Shown one piece after another: positions 8,386 through 16,700 of a DNA stretch of 28,142 nt. This stretch comes from Bacteroidales bacterium UBA6397 (GTDB lineage Bacteria > Bacteroidota > Bacteroidia > Bacteroidales > UBA932). Under the pieces are notes generated by a model, which had not been told where the DNA came from, did no database searches, and saw nothing but the letters and a program-made list of their open reading frames with translations. Each line of letters begins with the position of its first letter. The first letter of the stretch is position 1. The stretch spans positions 72,981 to 101,122 of the forward strand of contig DJQB01000017.1 of the NCBI GenBank assembly GCA_002439875.1, read 5' to 3'. A program made the translations under genes and the position numbers.

Positions 8386-8402
8386 ACAAAATTAGGCAAT
8401 AT
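8386..8402 (-). promoter_or_regulatory. Promoter box of the CHAT gene
   Basis: On the minus strand it reads ATATTGCCTAATTTTGT, with TAATTTTG about 29 bases before the ATG at 8358. It matches the caspase-transcript box at 6089-6105 at 15 of 17 positions. This suggests common control of the two protease genes. Confidence 0.5.
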
Positions 8403-8478
8403 TTCGAAATTACCGCTTTAGCGATCGTGAAATCCAGAGATTACATCCTCATTTTCCCTTTCTCCGCATTGCCCGTCA

Positions 8479-8632
8479 ACAAAGACCGATTGACAGCTCG
8501 TGGCAAGCAAGTAATTGGCAAACAATAAGTTAAGCAATCACCTAGGGTGCAACCCTGCTAAAGACAATCCACCAAGTTCCTCATTTTCAACGCAATGTCC
8601 GCCACACACTTATTTTTAGAGATTTGACTATC
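8479..8632. repeat. Intergenic repeat, copy A
   Basis: About 150 bases that align with 11812-11955 (copy C). Shared blocks include TGCTAAAGACAA, CTCATTTTCA and ATGTCCGCCAC, with matching stretches around CAAGCA and CAAACAA in between. A small dyad AGGGT-GCA-ACCCT at 8544-8556 is partly kept in copy C as GGT-ACA-ACC. A shorter related piece (TCCTCATTTTC) lies just upstream near 8446. Translation gives no consistent open frame in this copy (an in-frame stop interrupts it), so I treat it as a non-coding dispersed repeat or a decayed gene fragment. It lies before the AAA-ATPase/PDDEXK_9 gene. Confidence 0.6.
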
Positions 8633-8773
8633 TCCATGAGTTCCACCGGAGCGCCAACCATCGGCTTCCTTTGGATATGTTTGGATATTCTTTGTGTTTA
8701 CTTCGTGGGAGCAGAATTTGACGGATTCATTTATTTGTTATATTTTTACGAAAGCAATCAAAAGGTGACGGTT

Positions 8774-10342
8774 ATGGCAAGGAAATTATATCCTATCGGG
8801 ATACAGACTTTTGAGGAAATCCGAAGGCTCGACAACCTCTACATCGACAAGACTGAGTACGTCTATCACTTGGCGCATGCAGACGGGAAGTTTTTCTTTC
8901 TGAGTCGTCCGCGCCGTTTCGGCAAGTCGCTGCTGGTGTCAACCATCCGGAGTTACTTCGAGGGGAGGAAGGATCTCTTCAAGGGGCTTGCCATTGAAAA
9001 GCTGGAGAAGGAGTGGGAGGCGTATCCTGTGCTGCACTTCAGCCTGGCCGGAGGCAAGCACATGGAGAAAGACCAACTGGAGCGCTATCTGCTTTTTATA
9101 CTGAACGACAATGAGACTCGTTTCGGTGTCGAATGCGACTCCCCCGACCCGAACATTCGGCTCTTCAACTTGATAAAGACCGTACACAAGAAGACCGGCC
9201 GACAGGTTGTCGTGCTGCTCGATGAATATGACGCACCTTTGCTTGACGTGGTCCATGAAAGGAAAACCCTTGATGTCTTGCGGAACACGATGCGCAACTT
9301 CTACTCTCCTCTTAAGGATTGCGAGCCGATGCTCCGCTTCGTTTTCCTGACGGGAATCACCAAGTTCTCGCAACTTAGCATATTCAGCGAGCTGAACAAC
9401 ATTTCTAATGTTAGCATGGACGAGCCTTATGCAGGCATCTGCGGGATCACCGAAGATGAATTGCTTGGCCGGATGGACGCAGACATAGAGGATCTATCTC
9501 ATGAATTAGGTTTCAGCAAGGAAAAAACCATAGAGGAATTGAAGAACAACTACGACGGCTATCATTTCTGCTGGCCTTCGCCGGATGTGTTCAATCCTTA
9601 TAGCCTGCTTAATTGTTTCGCCAAACGGAAAGTTGACTCCTACTGGTTCGGTTCCGGCACTCCGACCTATCTCATCCACAAGATGAGGGAATTCGGTGTG
9701 AAGCCGTCACAACTTGGAAAGGTAAGGGCGAAGAAAGCCACTTTCGATGTGGCGACTGAGAGTATGACCTCGTTGGTCCCGTTGCTTTATCAAAGCGGCT
9801 ACCTCACCATCAAAGACTATGACAAAAGGCTTGATGTCTATACTCTAGACATTCCGAACAATGAGATCAGAGTGGGGCTGTTTGACAGTCTGCTGCCGGG
9901 CTATCTGGACTCGGAGGTGGACACGGGAAGGGTTGTCATAGCTGACATTTCCGCCTGTCTCAATGACAAGGACGCGGATGGAGCCATGCGGCTTTTGAGC
10001 GACTTTTTGGAGACCGTGCCCTATTGCGACAACACCCACTTCGAAGAGCATTACCAACAGATGCTCTACATCATATTCGCATTGCTGACAGACTACAACA
10101 TACAAGTGGAACAGCACACGGCCAACGGTCGGATTGACATCACATTGGAGACCTCGGACACAGTCTATGTGATGGAACTGAAGTTTGGCGGATGCGCGGA
10201 AGATGCTCTGAATCAGATAGAGGCGAAACACTACGCTGACGCTTTCAAGATGAAGGGAAAGGAAGTCGTGAAGGTGGGCATGAGCTTTTCCGTGAAAGAA
10301 GGCGTGAACTCCTTGGACTGGAAAGTGATGCGCAGCATCTAA
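8774..10342 (+). CDS. AAA-ATPase-like protein with C-terminal PDDEXK_9 nuclease-like domain
   Basis: The 522-residue protein matches a large Bacteroidota family (AAA-ATPase_like followed by PDDEXK_9, formerly DUF1703). The ATG at 8774 is chosen over an earlier in-frame ATG at 8624, as it begins the family's usual start MARKLYPIGIQTFEEIRRLD; the extra upstream stretch overlaps a repeat. A degenerate Walker A appears as RPRRFGKS at about residues 44-51, and a Walker B-like strand as VVVLLDEYDAP near residue 148. The C terminus has a nuclease-fold core (GRIDITLETSDTVYVMELKFGG). Family members are numerous and often mobile. Their function is not settled; a role in defence or as a selfish element is suggested by context only. 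Intergenic repeats lie on both sides. Confidence 0.92.
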   Translation: MARKLYPIGIQTFEEIRRLDNLYIDKTEYVYHLAHADGKFFFLSRPRRFGKSLLVSTIRSYFEGRKDLFKGLAIEKLEKEWEAYPVLHFSLAGGKHMEKDQLERYLLFILNDNETRFGVECDSPDPNIRLFNLIKTVHKKTGRQVVVLLDEYDAPLLDVVHERKTLDVLRNTMRNFYSPLKDCEPMLRFVFLTGITKFSQLSIFSELNNISNVSMDEPYAGICGITEDELLGRMDADIEDLSHELGFSKEKTIEELKNNYDGYHFCWPSPDVFNPYSLLNCFAKRKVDSYWFGSGTPTYLIHKMREFGVKPSQLGKVRAKKATFDVATESMTSLVPLLYQSGYLTIKDYDKRLDVYTLDIPNNEIRVGLFDSLLPGYLDSEVDTGRVVIADISACLNDKDADGAMRLLSDFLETVPYCDNTHFEEHYQQMLYIIFALLTDYNIQVEQHTANGRIDITLETSDTVYVMELKFGGCAEDALNQIEAKHYADAFKMKGKEVVKVGMSFSVKEGVNSLDWKVMRSI

Positions 10343-10411
10343 TCCTCAAGGACGAGCCCCCTTCACAACCGTACAAGACACGTTTCTTGAAAATCCCAGG
10401 TCAAATCGTCA

Positions 10412-10436
10412 CTTCCTCATTTTCAAGGCGATGACC
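10412..10436. repeat. Intergenic repeat, short copy B
   Basis: This 25-base stretch (core TTCCTCATTTTCA) resembles the right-hand part of copies A and C and lies in the same orientation. It fills the space between the end of the AAA-ATPase/PDDEXK_9 gene and the stop codon of the convergent DUF4143-type gene. It is too short to be certain of common origin. Confidence 0.35.
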
Positions 10437-10437
10437 A

Positions 10438-11643
10438 CTAATACAGACAGCCGAAAGCCCAAAGCGGAATCTTGCGGAAAAATGTCGACTCTATGTCATC
10501 CGCGGCTATGTATGCGTTATTCTCGTTCTTAATTTGGCCGTACCCTTTGTCCGCTCCACCGACCTCGACAACAATGTCTCCATCAATCTTGAAATCACCC
10601 GTCTTCAGGCCGCCATATTCAACCCTGTGCCCGGCTGAAATCAACTGATTGCAGAAGAATGACTCGCGGACTGTTCCAATTTCCGGGCTCATATCAGACA
10701 GGATATATAGCAGATTCGGGTTATCCAGCAAAATCTTGTCAGGTTTCTGCAAGTCAGAAATCGTATCCAGATTCTGAAACAGGCGGCAAATCAACTTAGC
10801 TTCTTCCATATTCTTCAAGTATTTCATAATTGTAGGACGTTCCATTGATGTCGCCCTGGATAGTTTTGATATATCTATCTCGTACGGAACCATCTGTGCC
10901 AGAATGCGAAGCAGTGCCTTAAGCTTACGAGTGTTGCCCACTTCAATATTCCTGAATGCCGGCAATTCATAGTCGATAATATAATTCACGACATTCTCGA
11001 CCTGAACCGGATACGTCCGACGGTTTTCGAAATAAAACGGATAGAAACCACCCTGCAAATATTCCTTGAAAGACTTGACCGGCAGACATTTATCCTTTAC
11101 CGCTGCACAATACTCCCCAGAAGTGCCAAGAAGATCATTCAAAGAGATTGGTTCTATTTCCACACCTTGGTCAAAACGCAAGTACTCTCTAAAAGAAAGA
11201 CCTGGCATTACATAGGGGATCATCCTTCGTGAGAGATCAGCATCTCCATCATTTAGTTGAAGCAGCGAAGATCCACTCAGGACTATTCTAAGGTTCTTGT
11301 GACTGTCATATATTTCCTTGATTTCACGACTCCATCCTCGATATTTGTGGACTTCATCAATGAACAGATGCCGTCCGCCAAGCATGACGAACCGATCTGC
11401 GGTATCCAGAAGTGTATGTGTGGAAAAATACGAGGAATCTGCGCTGCAATACAGAACACTGCGATCCCCTGCCTGATAATTCCTTTTGATGTATTGCTGC
11501 ATAAGAGTGGATTTTCCCACACCCTTAGCGCCCTTTATGATAAGAAGTCCCGAAGACCAGTCTATCACATTCATCATGCTTCTAATCATGGACATAGGAG
11601 CCGCAGCGATCTCTTCATCATGCCGTTTGAACAACTTTTCCAT
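10438..11643 (-). CDS. DUF4143-type AAA+ ATPase
   Basis: This 401-residue protein belongs to the AAA_14/DUF4143 ATPases common in Bacteroidota. Walker A is GAKGVGKS at residues 38-45 and Walker B is HLFIDEVHKYRGW near residue 93-105, followed by a sensor-like IVLSGSSLLQL. Residues about 255-290 (SKLSRATSMERPTIMKYLKNMEEAKLI, read as SKLSRATSMERPTIM then KYLKNMEEAKLI) look like a winged helix. The C terminus (GDFKIDGDIVVEVGGADKG) resembles the degenerate nuclease fold of the family. Its promoter is unusually clear: TTTG, 20 bases, TACCTTTG. The spacer is filled exactly by a 20-base perfect palindrome and a second related palindrome lies upstream. Tight control by a dimeric repressor, perhaps the protein's own winged helix, is inferred. 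Cellular role unknown. Confidence 0.9.
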   Translation of the reverse strand: MEKLFKRHDEEIAAAPMSMIRSMMNVIDWSSGLLIIKGAKGVGKSTLMQQYIKRNYQAGDRSVLYCSADSSYFSTHTLLDTADRFVMLGGRHLFIDEVHKYRGWSREIKEIYDSHKNLRIVLSGSSLLQLNDGDADLSRRMIPYVMPGLSFREYLRFDQGVEIEPISLNDLLGTSGEYCAAVKDKCLPVKSFKEYLQGGFYPFYFENRRTYPVQVENVVNYIIDYELPAFRNIEVGNTRKLKALLRILAQMVPYEIDISKLSRATSMERPTIMKYLKNMEEAKLICRLFQNLDTISDLQKPDKILLDNPNLLYILSDMSPEIGTVRESFFCNQLISAGHRVEYGGLKTGDFKIDGDIVVEVGGADKGYGQIKNENNAYIAADDIESTFFRKIPLWAFGCLY

Positions 11644-11665
11644 TTTTCAAAATCTTGATCACAAG

Positions 11666-11697
11666 CAAAGGTACGTGTATTTTGCAAAATACACAAA
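11666..11697 (-). promoter_or_regulatory. Promoter of the DUF4143-type ATPase gene
   Basis: On the minus strand TTTG (11694-11697) and TACCTTTG (11666-11673) are separated by exactly 20 bases, a very good Bacteroidota primary-sigma promoter. The ATG at 11643 lies about 22 bases beyond the -7 box. Confidence 0.75.
11675..11694. promoter_or_regulatory. Perfect 20-base palindromic operator O1
   Basis: GTGTATTTTGCAAAATACAC is identical to its own reverse complement and covers the spacer between the -33 and -7 elements. A bound dimer would block RNA polymerase. Confidence 0.7.
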
Positions 11698-11706
11698 TAG
11701 ATGTCA

Positions 11707-11728
11707 ATTGTATTATGCAAAATACAAT
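11707..11728. promoter_or_regulatory. Second palindromic operator O2
   Basis: This 22-base dyad has one mismatched pair and shares the core TGCAAAATACA with O1. The two centres are 33 bases apart (about three helical turns), a distance suited to cooperative binding by two dimers. Confidence 0.6.
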
Positions 11729-11811
11729 ATAACTGGTTTGCGTCCGGAGCCACTTACGGCTTTAGACATCCTATCGGGATGACATTAATCCCAACCTCTG
11801 GACATCGATAG

Positions 11812-11955
11812 GCAAAGAGGCACATTCGCCGGTGGCGATCAAGCAGTTGACAAACAACAAGTTAAACGTCCGTCTTTGGTACAACCTTGCTAAAGACAAC
11901 AAGCCAAATTTCTCATTTTCAGCGTGATGTCCGCCACATTTTTCTACAATAGAGA
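11812..11955. repeat. Intergenic repeat, copy C
   Basis: This copy aligns with copy A (8479-8632) in the same orientation over nearly its full length. Read on the minus strand it has an open frame (CGGHHAENEKFGLLSLARLY) that copy A matches in part but breaks with a stop. The open frame may be a relic or chance. It sits between the DUF4143-type gene's operators and the broken YhcG gene. A small dyad GGGAT-ATCCC lies just to its left near 11778-11794. Confidence 0.6.
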
Positions 11956-12069
11956 TGCTGCCACACATACGAAAAGACATATTGACTCTTTCCCTGACCG
12001 CTTCCTCCACTGCCGGTGCGACACCCGCCATAGACATCAAACCTGAATATGTCGATGTCCCCGAAGCAA

Positions 12070-12887
12070 ATGGAAAACGATAAGAACCTTCTGACTGAAA
12101 TCCGTAATATAGTTGACGTAGCCCGTCAGAAGGCATATTCAGCCATCAATTCGGCCATGGTCGAAGCGTATTGGCAGATAGGCATGCGCATAGTCGAGCA
12201 GGAGCAGCGGGGAAATAATCGAGCTGACTATGGAACGCAACTGATAAAATCACTGTCGGCTGACCTTACAAAAGAGTATGGCAAAGGATTCTTCGTCAAT
12301 TCATTATATTATTTCCGACAATTCTATCTCGCATTCCCGGGAAAACTCCCCACAGTGTGGGGGAATATTGACGTGGTCGCATTACAAACGGCTTCTCAGC
12401 GTCACAAATCCGGAAGCCCGTGCTTGGTATCTGAAAGAAGCCTCCGAGCAAATGTGGAGCTATCGTACACTTGACCGCAACATCGCATCTCAATACTAAG
12501 AGAGGCTTCTCGTTCGTGGCGAGACAGAAACTCATTCGCACAGAAAAGAAAGACTACTTCATAGATCTCGTATTCTACAACTACATCCTCAAATCATTTG
12601 TGCTCATAGACCTCAAAACCACCACCATAACCCATCAGGATGTCGGTCAGATGGACATGTACGTCAGGATGTACGACGAGAAAGTGAGAGGGAAGGATGA
12701 CAACCCGACAATCGGCATTGTCCTCTGCTCCGAAACGGACAACGACATCGCCCGCTACTCCGTCCTTCACGACAACGACCGCCTCTTCGCATCGAAATAT
12801 ATGCTCTACATGCCGACAGAAGAAGAACTCCGCACAGAAATCGAGCGACAGAAAGAATTCTTCCGACTACAGCACGGAGAGAAATAA
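12070..12887 (+). pseudogene. Broken DUF1016/YhcG-type PD-(D/E)XK nuclease gene
   Basis: Three pieces of one YhcG-like protein lie in three successive frames. Piece 1 (12070-about 12363) has the N-terminal domain (DVARQKAYSAINSAMVEAYW; GKGFFVNSLYYFRQFYLAFP). Piece 2 (about 12364-12499) has TWSHYKRLLSVTNPEARAWY. Piece 3 (about 12504-12887) has the nuclease core (GFSFVARQKLI; DYFIDLVFYNYILKSFVLIDLKT; HQDVGQMDMYVRMYDE). The first shift can be explained by one extra base in the G5 run at 12359-12363, since removing a G restores VWGILTWSHY. At about 12500 the usual 70-80-residue linker before GFSFVARQ is missing, so a deletion is joined with a frame change. An alternative in-frame start lies at 12049. 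The gene should be inactive unless the parts act as separate polypeptides. Confidence 0.85.
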
Positions 12888-13484
12888 GAAGCAGACAAAA
12901 ATATTCAGAAGTCAAGCCGCTGCGATAATGGCCAAAATCTGGACTAAATTCAACATGCGACTCGCCATAGGCCTACGTTTCATAAAAAGTAACATTCCCC
13001 ACCTTTCCGGTTTACCTTTCCGGAAACGCGGCATTAATGGAAAAACATCAGACAATGGGAATGAATATAAGAACGCCCCGCAAGGCAGCGCACCACCACA
13101 CCGCACATCAATCCGAAGCGGAGAGCGCGACAGAAAGAACGCAATCAAGTGCTACGGTTATTGACATTAATGAATATGCCGGCGTCCCGAACCCAACAAT
13201 AGCCAAGTGCAAGGAAAGCACTTGGTTATAAGCCCTTTAGACAGCATTAAACGCCTCAACCGCCCGAGCAAGACAACACACCCCACGGAAACAATCCTCA
13301 AAAAAGTGCTGAAAGTCCGAAAATAAACAACGTCCAATATCGTGCTATAATCATCTGATCACAAATAATCAACCACTATCATTGCAAAACGGACATTTGA
13401 TTCGAACGCCCTCTACAATATAATAAACACTCAACGATTCGGAATATGTTATTGAGATGCTGAGCACGCAATGAAATTAGGCAA
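12888..13484. other. Gene-poor stretch of about 600 bases
   Basis: I see no convincing gene here. A 64-codon frame at 13037-13231 ends with DINEYAGVPNPTIAKCKEST, which reads like protein in its second half, and a further open stretch in another frame (SPLDSIKRLNRPS) runs to about 13326. These may be remains of a decayed gene. A perfect 8-base-pair hairpin lies at 13203-13225, and two GAATATG words occur at 13172 and 13442. Confidence 0.4.
13203..13225. terminator. Perfect 8-bp stem-loop
   Basis: CCAAGTGC and GCACTTGG pair perfectly around a 7-base loop. No long T-run follows on either side, so a terminator role is uncertain. Confidence 0.3.
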
Positions 13485-15572
13485 CTACTTAATCAATGGC
13501 GTTTTCAGCTGGCAGATATATTTCCGGTAGGCTTTCCATATCGGGGATTTGCCCTGACGTTCCTTCCGGACGGCAGATAGGAAATCCTTCTCTGAGACTC
13601 TTTCATCCATCAGTGCAGACAAAAGCGGATTAGACTCCTCCACAGCCGGCTTTAACTCTGAGCGATGCTTTCGGAGCATCCAACGCAGGTCGACATGATA
13701 CCTGTCGTAAAACGGATTCTCCGCAATCAATCTCTGGATGATCTCAACTCCCGGATCACCGTAGTGGGATTCGTTGAGCACCGCAAGACGGTACTTGAAC
13801 TTGCGGAAAGAAGCCGAGTCAAGTCCATTGTCGATAGTGGCACGATAAAGCTCAATCATCTGATTGTAGAGCGTCTCGACCGTTTCCCAATCTTCCTTTT
13901 GTTCAAGCGCTCTTGCCAATAAGTAAATGCCGTTGAAATTGCTGTCCGAAGCCGAAACAGTTGAGAGCAGCAATCTTATGGCTTCATCAGTCCTTCCCGA
14001 ATATAACAGGCCAGCAGCATTAAGCAAGACACTTTCTTTGCTATCGTTCGGTATGACCTGCCAGTCCTGTCCAAACAGACAAGTGTCATCGGCCAAATAT
14101 GACATCGCCCTGTTCATGAGATCGTAGGCATAGAACACATTGCCGCCATGCGCTTCTGCATCACACATCGCAAACAATCTTGTGGCAGCTCCGTCATAGT
14201 CTCCCGTTCGTTCATATTCATTGACAGCCTCACCGATTGCAAGTTCAGACGAAATGACACTCTCATCGTTGTAGGTTGATGCGAACACAAGCGCATCGTG
14301 TGACACGTTGACGGAGTTGAAGCCTATCTTCCGAACGAGTTGCAGTCCTTCCAGCGACCGGCAACGGCTCAGTGCAACGTACGCCTGACCGCAGGAGAAC
14401 GCTCCCCTTCCAAAATCTATGGCGACTTTATCAAACGTCAGAGACTGACTCTTGTGGATCGTAATCGCCCACGCAAGACGAAGAGGAAATTGTGTGACCT
14501 GGCCAACCACCTTCCTCGTGCAGACTTTGGCCTTCTCGTCGTACTCGTATTCATAAGCCTCCCATGTCTCACGCCCGACAATCTCTTCCGATCCGTTTTC
14601 AAGAGTGACCGCGATGCTGTTTTCATCAACAGCAGAGACTTTGGCTATTGTCCCGTTTGCCCATCGTCCGAGATCATCATTGCGGAGAAACATCACTTGC
14701 GCACCTTCTTTGAGGATAAGGTTGTCCTCCACAACGTCACGAAGCCTTTCGGCCTTTCCGTCGTAGATTGCCTTGAAAGAGAACTCTTCCTTATCAATCT
14801 CACTAAGATGCGTGTCGTTTATGACATTCGCATCCTTGCGGTATGACGTCAATGTGATTCTCATCCCGTCGGAATCTTTTCCTGAATCATCGGATACGGC
14901 ATGCGAGTTAATCTCCTCCAGATCATTCAGGCTGACTTTTCCTGTCCGGAAGTGGTCCAGAATTTCGATGAAACGCAAGTCGTTCTGCCGGTAGATCTTC
15001 TGAAACTCAATCTTCGGCAACGGGTTGTTTTCGACACACCACGCTTTATAAAAGAACGTGCAGTCAGAACCGTAGATGCGGAGCAATGTCATGGAGTCTT
15101 CTTTTTTAATGACCGGTGGCAATTGGAAGATGTCTCCGACAAGCACCATCTGGATCCCGCCAAACGGAAGGCATGAATGACGGCAACGTCTAAGCATCCT
15201 GTCTACCGCATCCATTATGTCACAACGGACCATTGACACCTCATCAATAATTATGGTGTCAACGTTCTGTACCAGTGCTATTTTGTCTGAATTCATACTT
15301 CCATAGCTGCGTGACCCCTGCACACCAAGGTCCAATCCAAAGAATGAGTGGATTGTCTGCCCTCCGGCATGAATCGCAGCCACTCCTGAAGGAGCAAGCA
15401 CTATGAAGTTCTTGCTTACGACTTCCTGCACATTCTTGAGGAATGTGGTCTTGCCGGTGCCAGCCCTTCCTGTCAGAAAGAAACTTTTGTTGGTCTTAGC
15501 GATCAAGTCATAGGCGTAGCACATTTCGCGGTTGTTTGTATCAATAGTTGGATTGGTCTTGTTTGAGTTCAT
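13485..15572 (-). CDS. PIF1-like superfamily 1 helicase with repeat-rich C-terminal tail
   Basis: This 695-residue protein has a PIF1/RecD-type helicase core. Walker A is GRAGTGKT at residues 35-42, followed by the family run VLAPSGVAAIHAGGQTIHSFFG (split here as VLAPSGVAAIHAGG and QTIHSFFG). Walker B is IIIDEVS at 107-113. The late motifs are ITIHKSQSLTFDKV and YVALSRCRSLEGLQL, in the region 370-415. Residues about 440-640 are helical and TPR-like (LLNAAGLLYSGRTDEAIRLLLS; NGIYLLARALEQKEDWETVETLY). PIF1 helicases unwind DNA 5' to 3' and resolve R-loops or G-quadruplexes. The tail is an addition that could bind a partner. It is the third gene of a run with two small unknown proteins (gaps of 51 and 35 bases). 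Confidence 0.93.
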   Translation of the reverse strand: MNSNKTNPTIDTNNREMCYAYDLIAKTNKSFFLTGRAGTGKTTFLKNVQEVVSKNFIVLAPSGVAAIHAGGQTIHSFFGLDLGVQGSRSYGSMNSDKIALVQNVDTIIIDEVSMVRCDIMDAVDRMLRRCRHSCLPFGGIQMVLVGDIFQLPPVIKKEDSMTLLRIYGSDCTFFYKAWCVENNPLPKIEFQKIYRQNDLRFIEILDHFRTGKVSLNDLEEINSHAVSDDSGKDSDGMRITLTSYRKDANVINDTHLSEIDKEEFSFKAIYDGKAERLRDVVEDNLILKEGAQVMFLRNDDLGRWANGTIAKVSAVDENSIAVTLENGSEEIVGRETWEAYEYEYDEKAKVCTRKVVGQVTQFPLRLAWAITIHKSQSLTFDKVAIDFGRGAFSCGQAYVALSRCRSLEGLQLVRKIGFNSVNVSHDALVFASTYNDESVISSELAIGEAVNEYERTGDYDGAATRLFAMCDAEAHGGNVFYAYDLMNRAMSYLADDTCLFGQDWQVIPNDSKESVLLNAAGLLYSGRTDEAIRLLLSTVSASDSNFNGIYLLARALEQKEDWETVETLYNQMIELYRATIDNGLDSASFRKFKYRLAVLNESHYGDPGVEIIQRLIAENPFYDRYHVDLRWMLRKHRSELKPAVEESNPLLSALMDERVSEKDFLSAVRKERQGKSPIWKAYRKYICQLKTPLIK

Positions 15573-15623
15573 AGATATTCAGAGTTTATTAAGTTTTACG
15601 ATTGTCAAAGGCATGTGTGGCTT

Positions 15624-16088
15624 CTAATGTCCGCAGCCTATGAGTTGCGTTGTCCTGGATGTCTCACCAACCAAGGTCTCGGAGAGCCGAGTCAACTCAG
15701 AGTCGGTCGGATTGCCTAATCCGAGCAGTCTGCAAGAACTTGCAAGATACTCCTTCAGCATTTTAGCCGTCTCGGATCTGGCTGCGTCCTCATTCCAGAC
15801 ATAGCTATTGAAAAAACGCTCTTTCACCAGTTTAGGCTTCTGTCCATCCCAAATGTAGAGACGTATGCCATTCAGAAAGGTGTAGTAATAGCCATGTCCA
15901 ATGCTGAAGTTGATCGCCAGGTATTTGGACAGCCTTAGACCTTCCTGATAGGTGTTCCCGGCAGCCGATGTGTAACCTGGGGTCAGGAACATTTTAGCGA
16001 TCTGGTTGTAGGTTATGTTGTTTCCAAGCGTCGGGAGCGCTGACTTAACAGCGGCTATAAGTGCGTTATTATTCATGTTCATATTCAT
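15624..16088 (-). CDS. Uncharacterised 154-residue protein upstream of the PIF1-like helicase
   Basis: I do not recognise the family. There is no signal peptide or membrane segment. The N terminus repeats MNMNMNNN, so the true start could be any of three ATGs (16088, 16082, 16076). A central block (YYYTFLNGIRLYIWDGQKPKLV) followed by a helical stretch (AARSETAKMLKEYLAS) resembles the layout of the 182-residue neighbour (YHSFTFMNKLRLMIPNGDELKV, then LLDKIKEAAVEYAKD). The two may be distant paralogues. It lies between that gene and the helicase on the same strand and is probably cotranscribed with both. Confidence 0.75.
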   Translation of the reverse strand: MNMNMNNNALIAAVKSALPTLGNNITYNQIAKMFLTPGYTSAAGNTYQEGLRLSKYLAINFSIGHGYYYTFLNGIRLYIWDGQKPKLVKERFFNSYVWNEDAARSETAKMLKEYLASSCRLLGLGNPTDSELTRLSETLVGETSRTTQLIGCGH

Positions 16089-16123
16089 TTAGATTTGTTA
16101 ATGGTCTATTGTCTTTCAGATGT

Positions 16124-16672
16124 TTAGATGTACAGATAGTCTTTGCAGCATTTCATCTGTCGGCAGTATGCCTTCAGAATCACAGTAGCGTTACCCTTCA
16201 GGTGAGAGTCAACATCCTGCGAGAAAATGATATCCACCATCTTCTTTACAGATGAGATAAGCTCTTCAGTCTTCACACCACCTACTGCCGAGATGTTGTC
16301 TTTCGCATATTCGACCGCGGCCTCTTTAATCTTGTCCAACAATGCAGGCAAGTTGAAGTATGACTTCTCTGGCCAGTCAAACGTCCGGATGACCTTCAGC
16401 TCGTCACCGTTCGGAATCATCAGACGAAGCTTGTTCATGAACGTGAATGAATGATACAATCCCTCTGTGTGCTCCACCAAAAGGCTGCCGCCTATCGCCA
16501 CGTACGTAATCTGACGGTGGCCATTGTTGGAGACATGCTGATCCACGATGTACATGTGCTTGTCAGAATCAAAGTAGGGAACATCGGCAGCCTTGGTCCC
16601 GAACTCCGGGAAGATCATCTTGAAGGCGTCAGTTGTCGGGATGTTATTTTGAGTAGTCTTTTCAAGTCTCAT
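16124..16672 (-). CDS. Uncharacterised 182-residue protein, first gene of the helicase operon
   Basis: I do not recognise the family. The protein appears soluble. Its centre (SFTFMNKLRLMIPNGDELKVI) and following helix (LLDKIKEAAVEYAKDNISAV) are similar in order to the 154-residue protein downstream. The C terminus is helical with two close cysteines (YCRQMKCCKDYLYI). A strong promoter lies before it: TTG, 20 bases, TAATTTTG, with about 28 bases of leader. As first gene it is probably expressed with the 154-residue protein and the PIF1-like helicase; a nucleic-acid or defence role is only a guess from context. Confidence 0.75.
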   Translation of the reverse strand: MRLEKTTQNNIPTTDAFKMIFPEFGTKAADVPYFDSDKHMYIVDQHVSNNGHRQITYVAIGGSLLVEHTEGLYHSFTFMNKLRLMIPNGDELKVIRTFDWPEKSYFNLPALLDKIKEAAVEYAKDNISAVGGVKTEELISSVKKMVDIIFSQDVDSHLKGNATVILKAYCRQMKCCKDYLYI

Positions 16673-16700
16673 AGCTCTTATAGTTTTAAAATTTCGATTG

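Noticed and set aside
11771..12136. 121-codon minus-strand frame with CGGHHAENEKFGLLSLARLY
   Set aside because: It covers repeat copy C and runs antisense into the YhcG start; the matching part of copy A has an in-frame stop, so I treat it as repeat sequence rather than a gene.
13037..13231. 64-codon plus-strand frame
   Set aside because: Second half reads somewhat like protein, but there is no homologue I recognise, no promoter box and no conserved start; kept only in the description of the gene-poor stretch.
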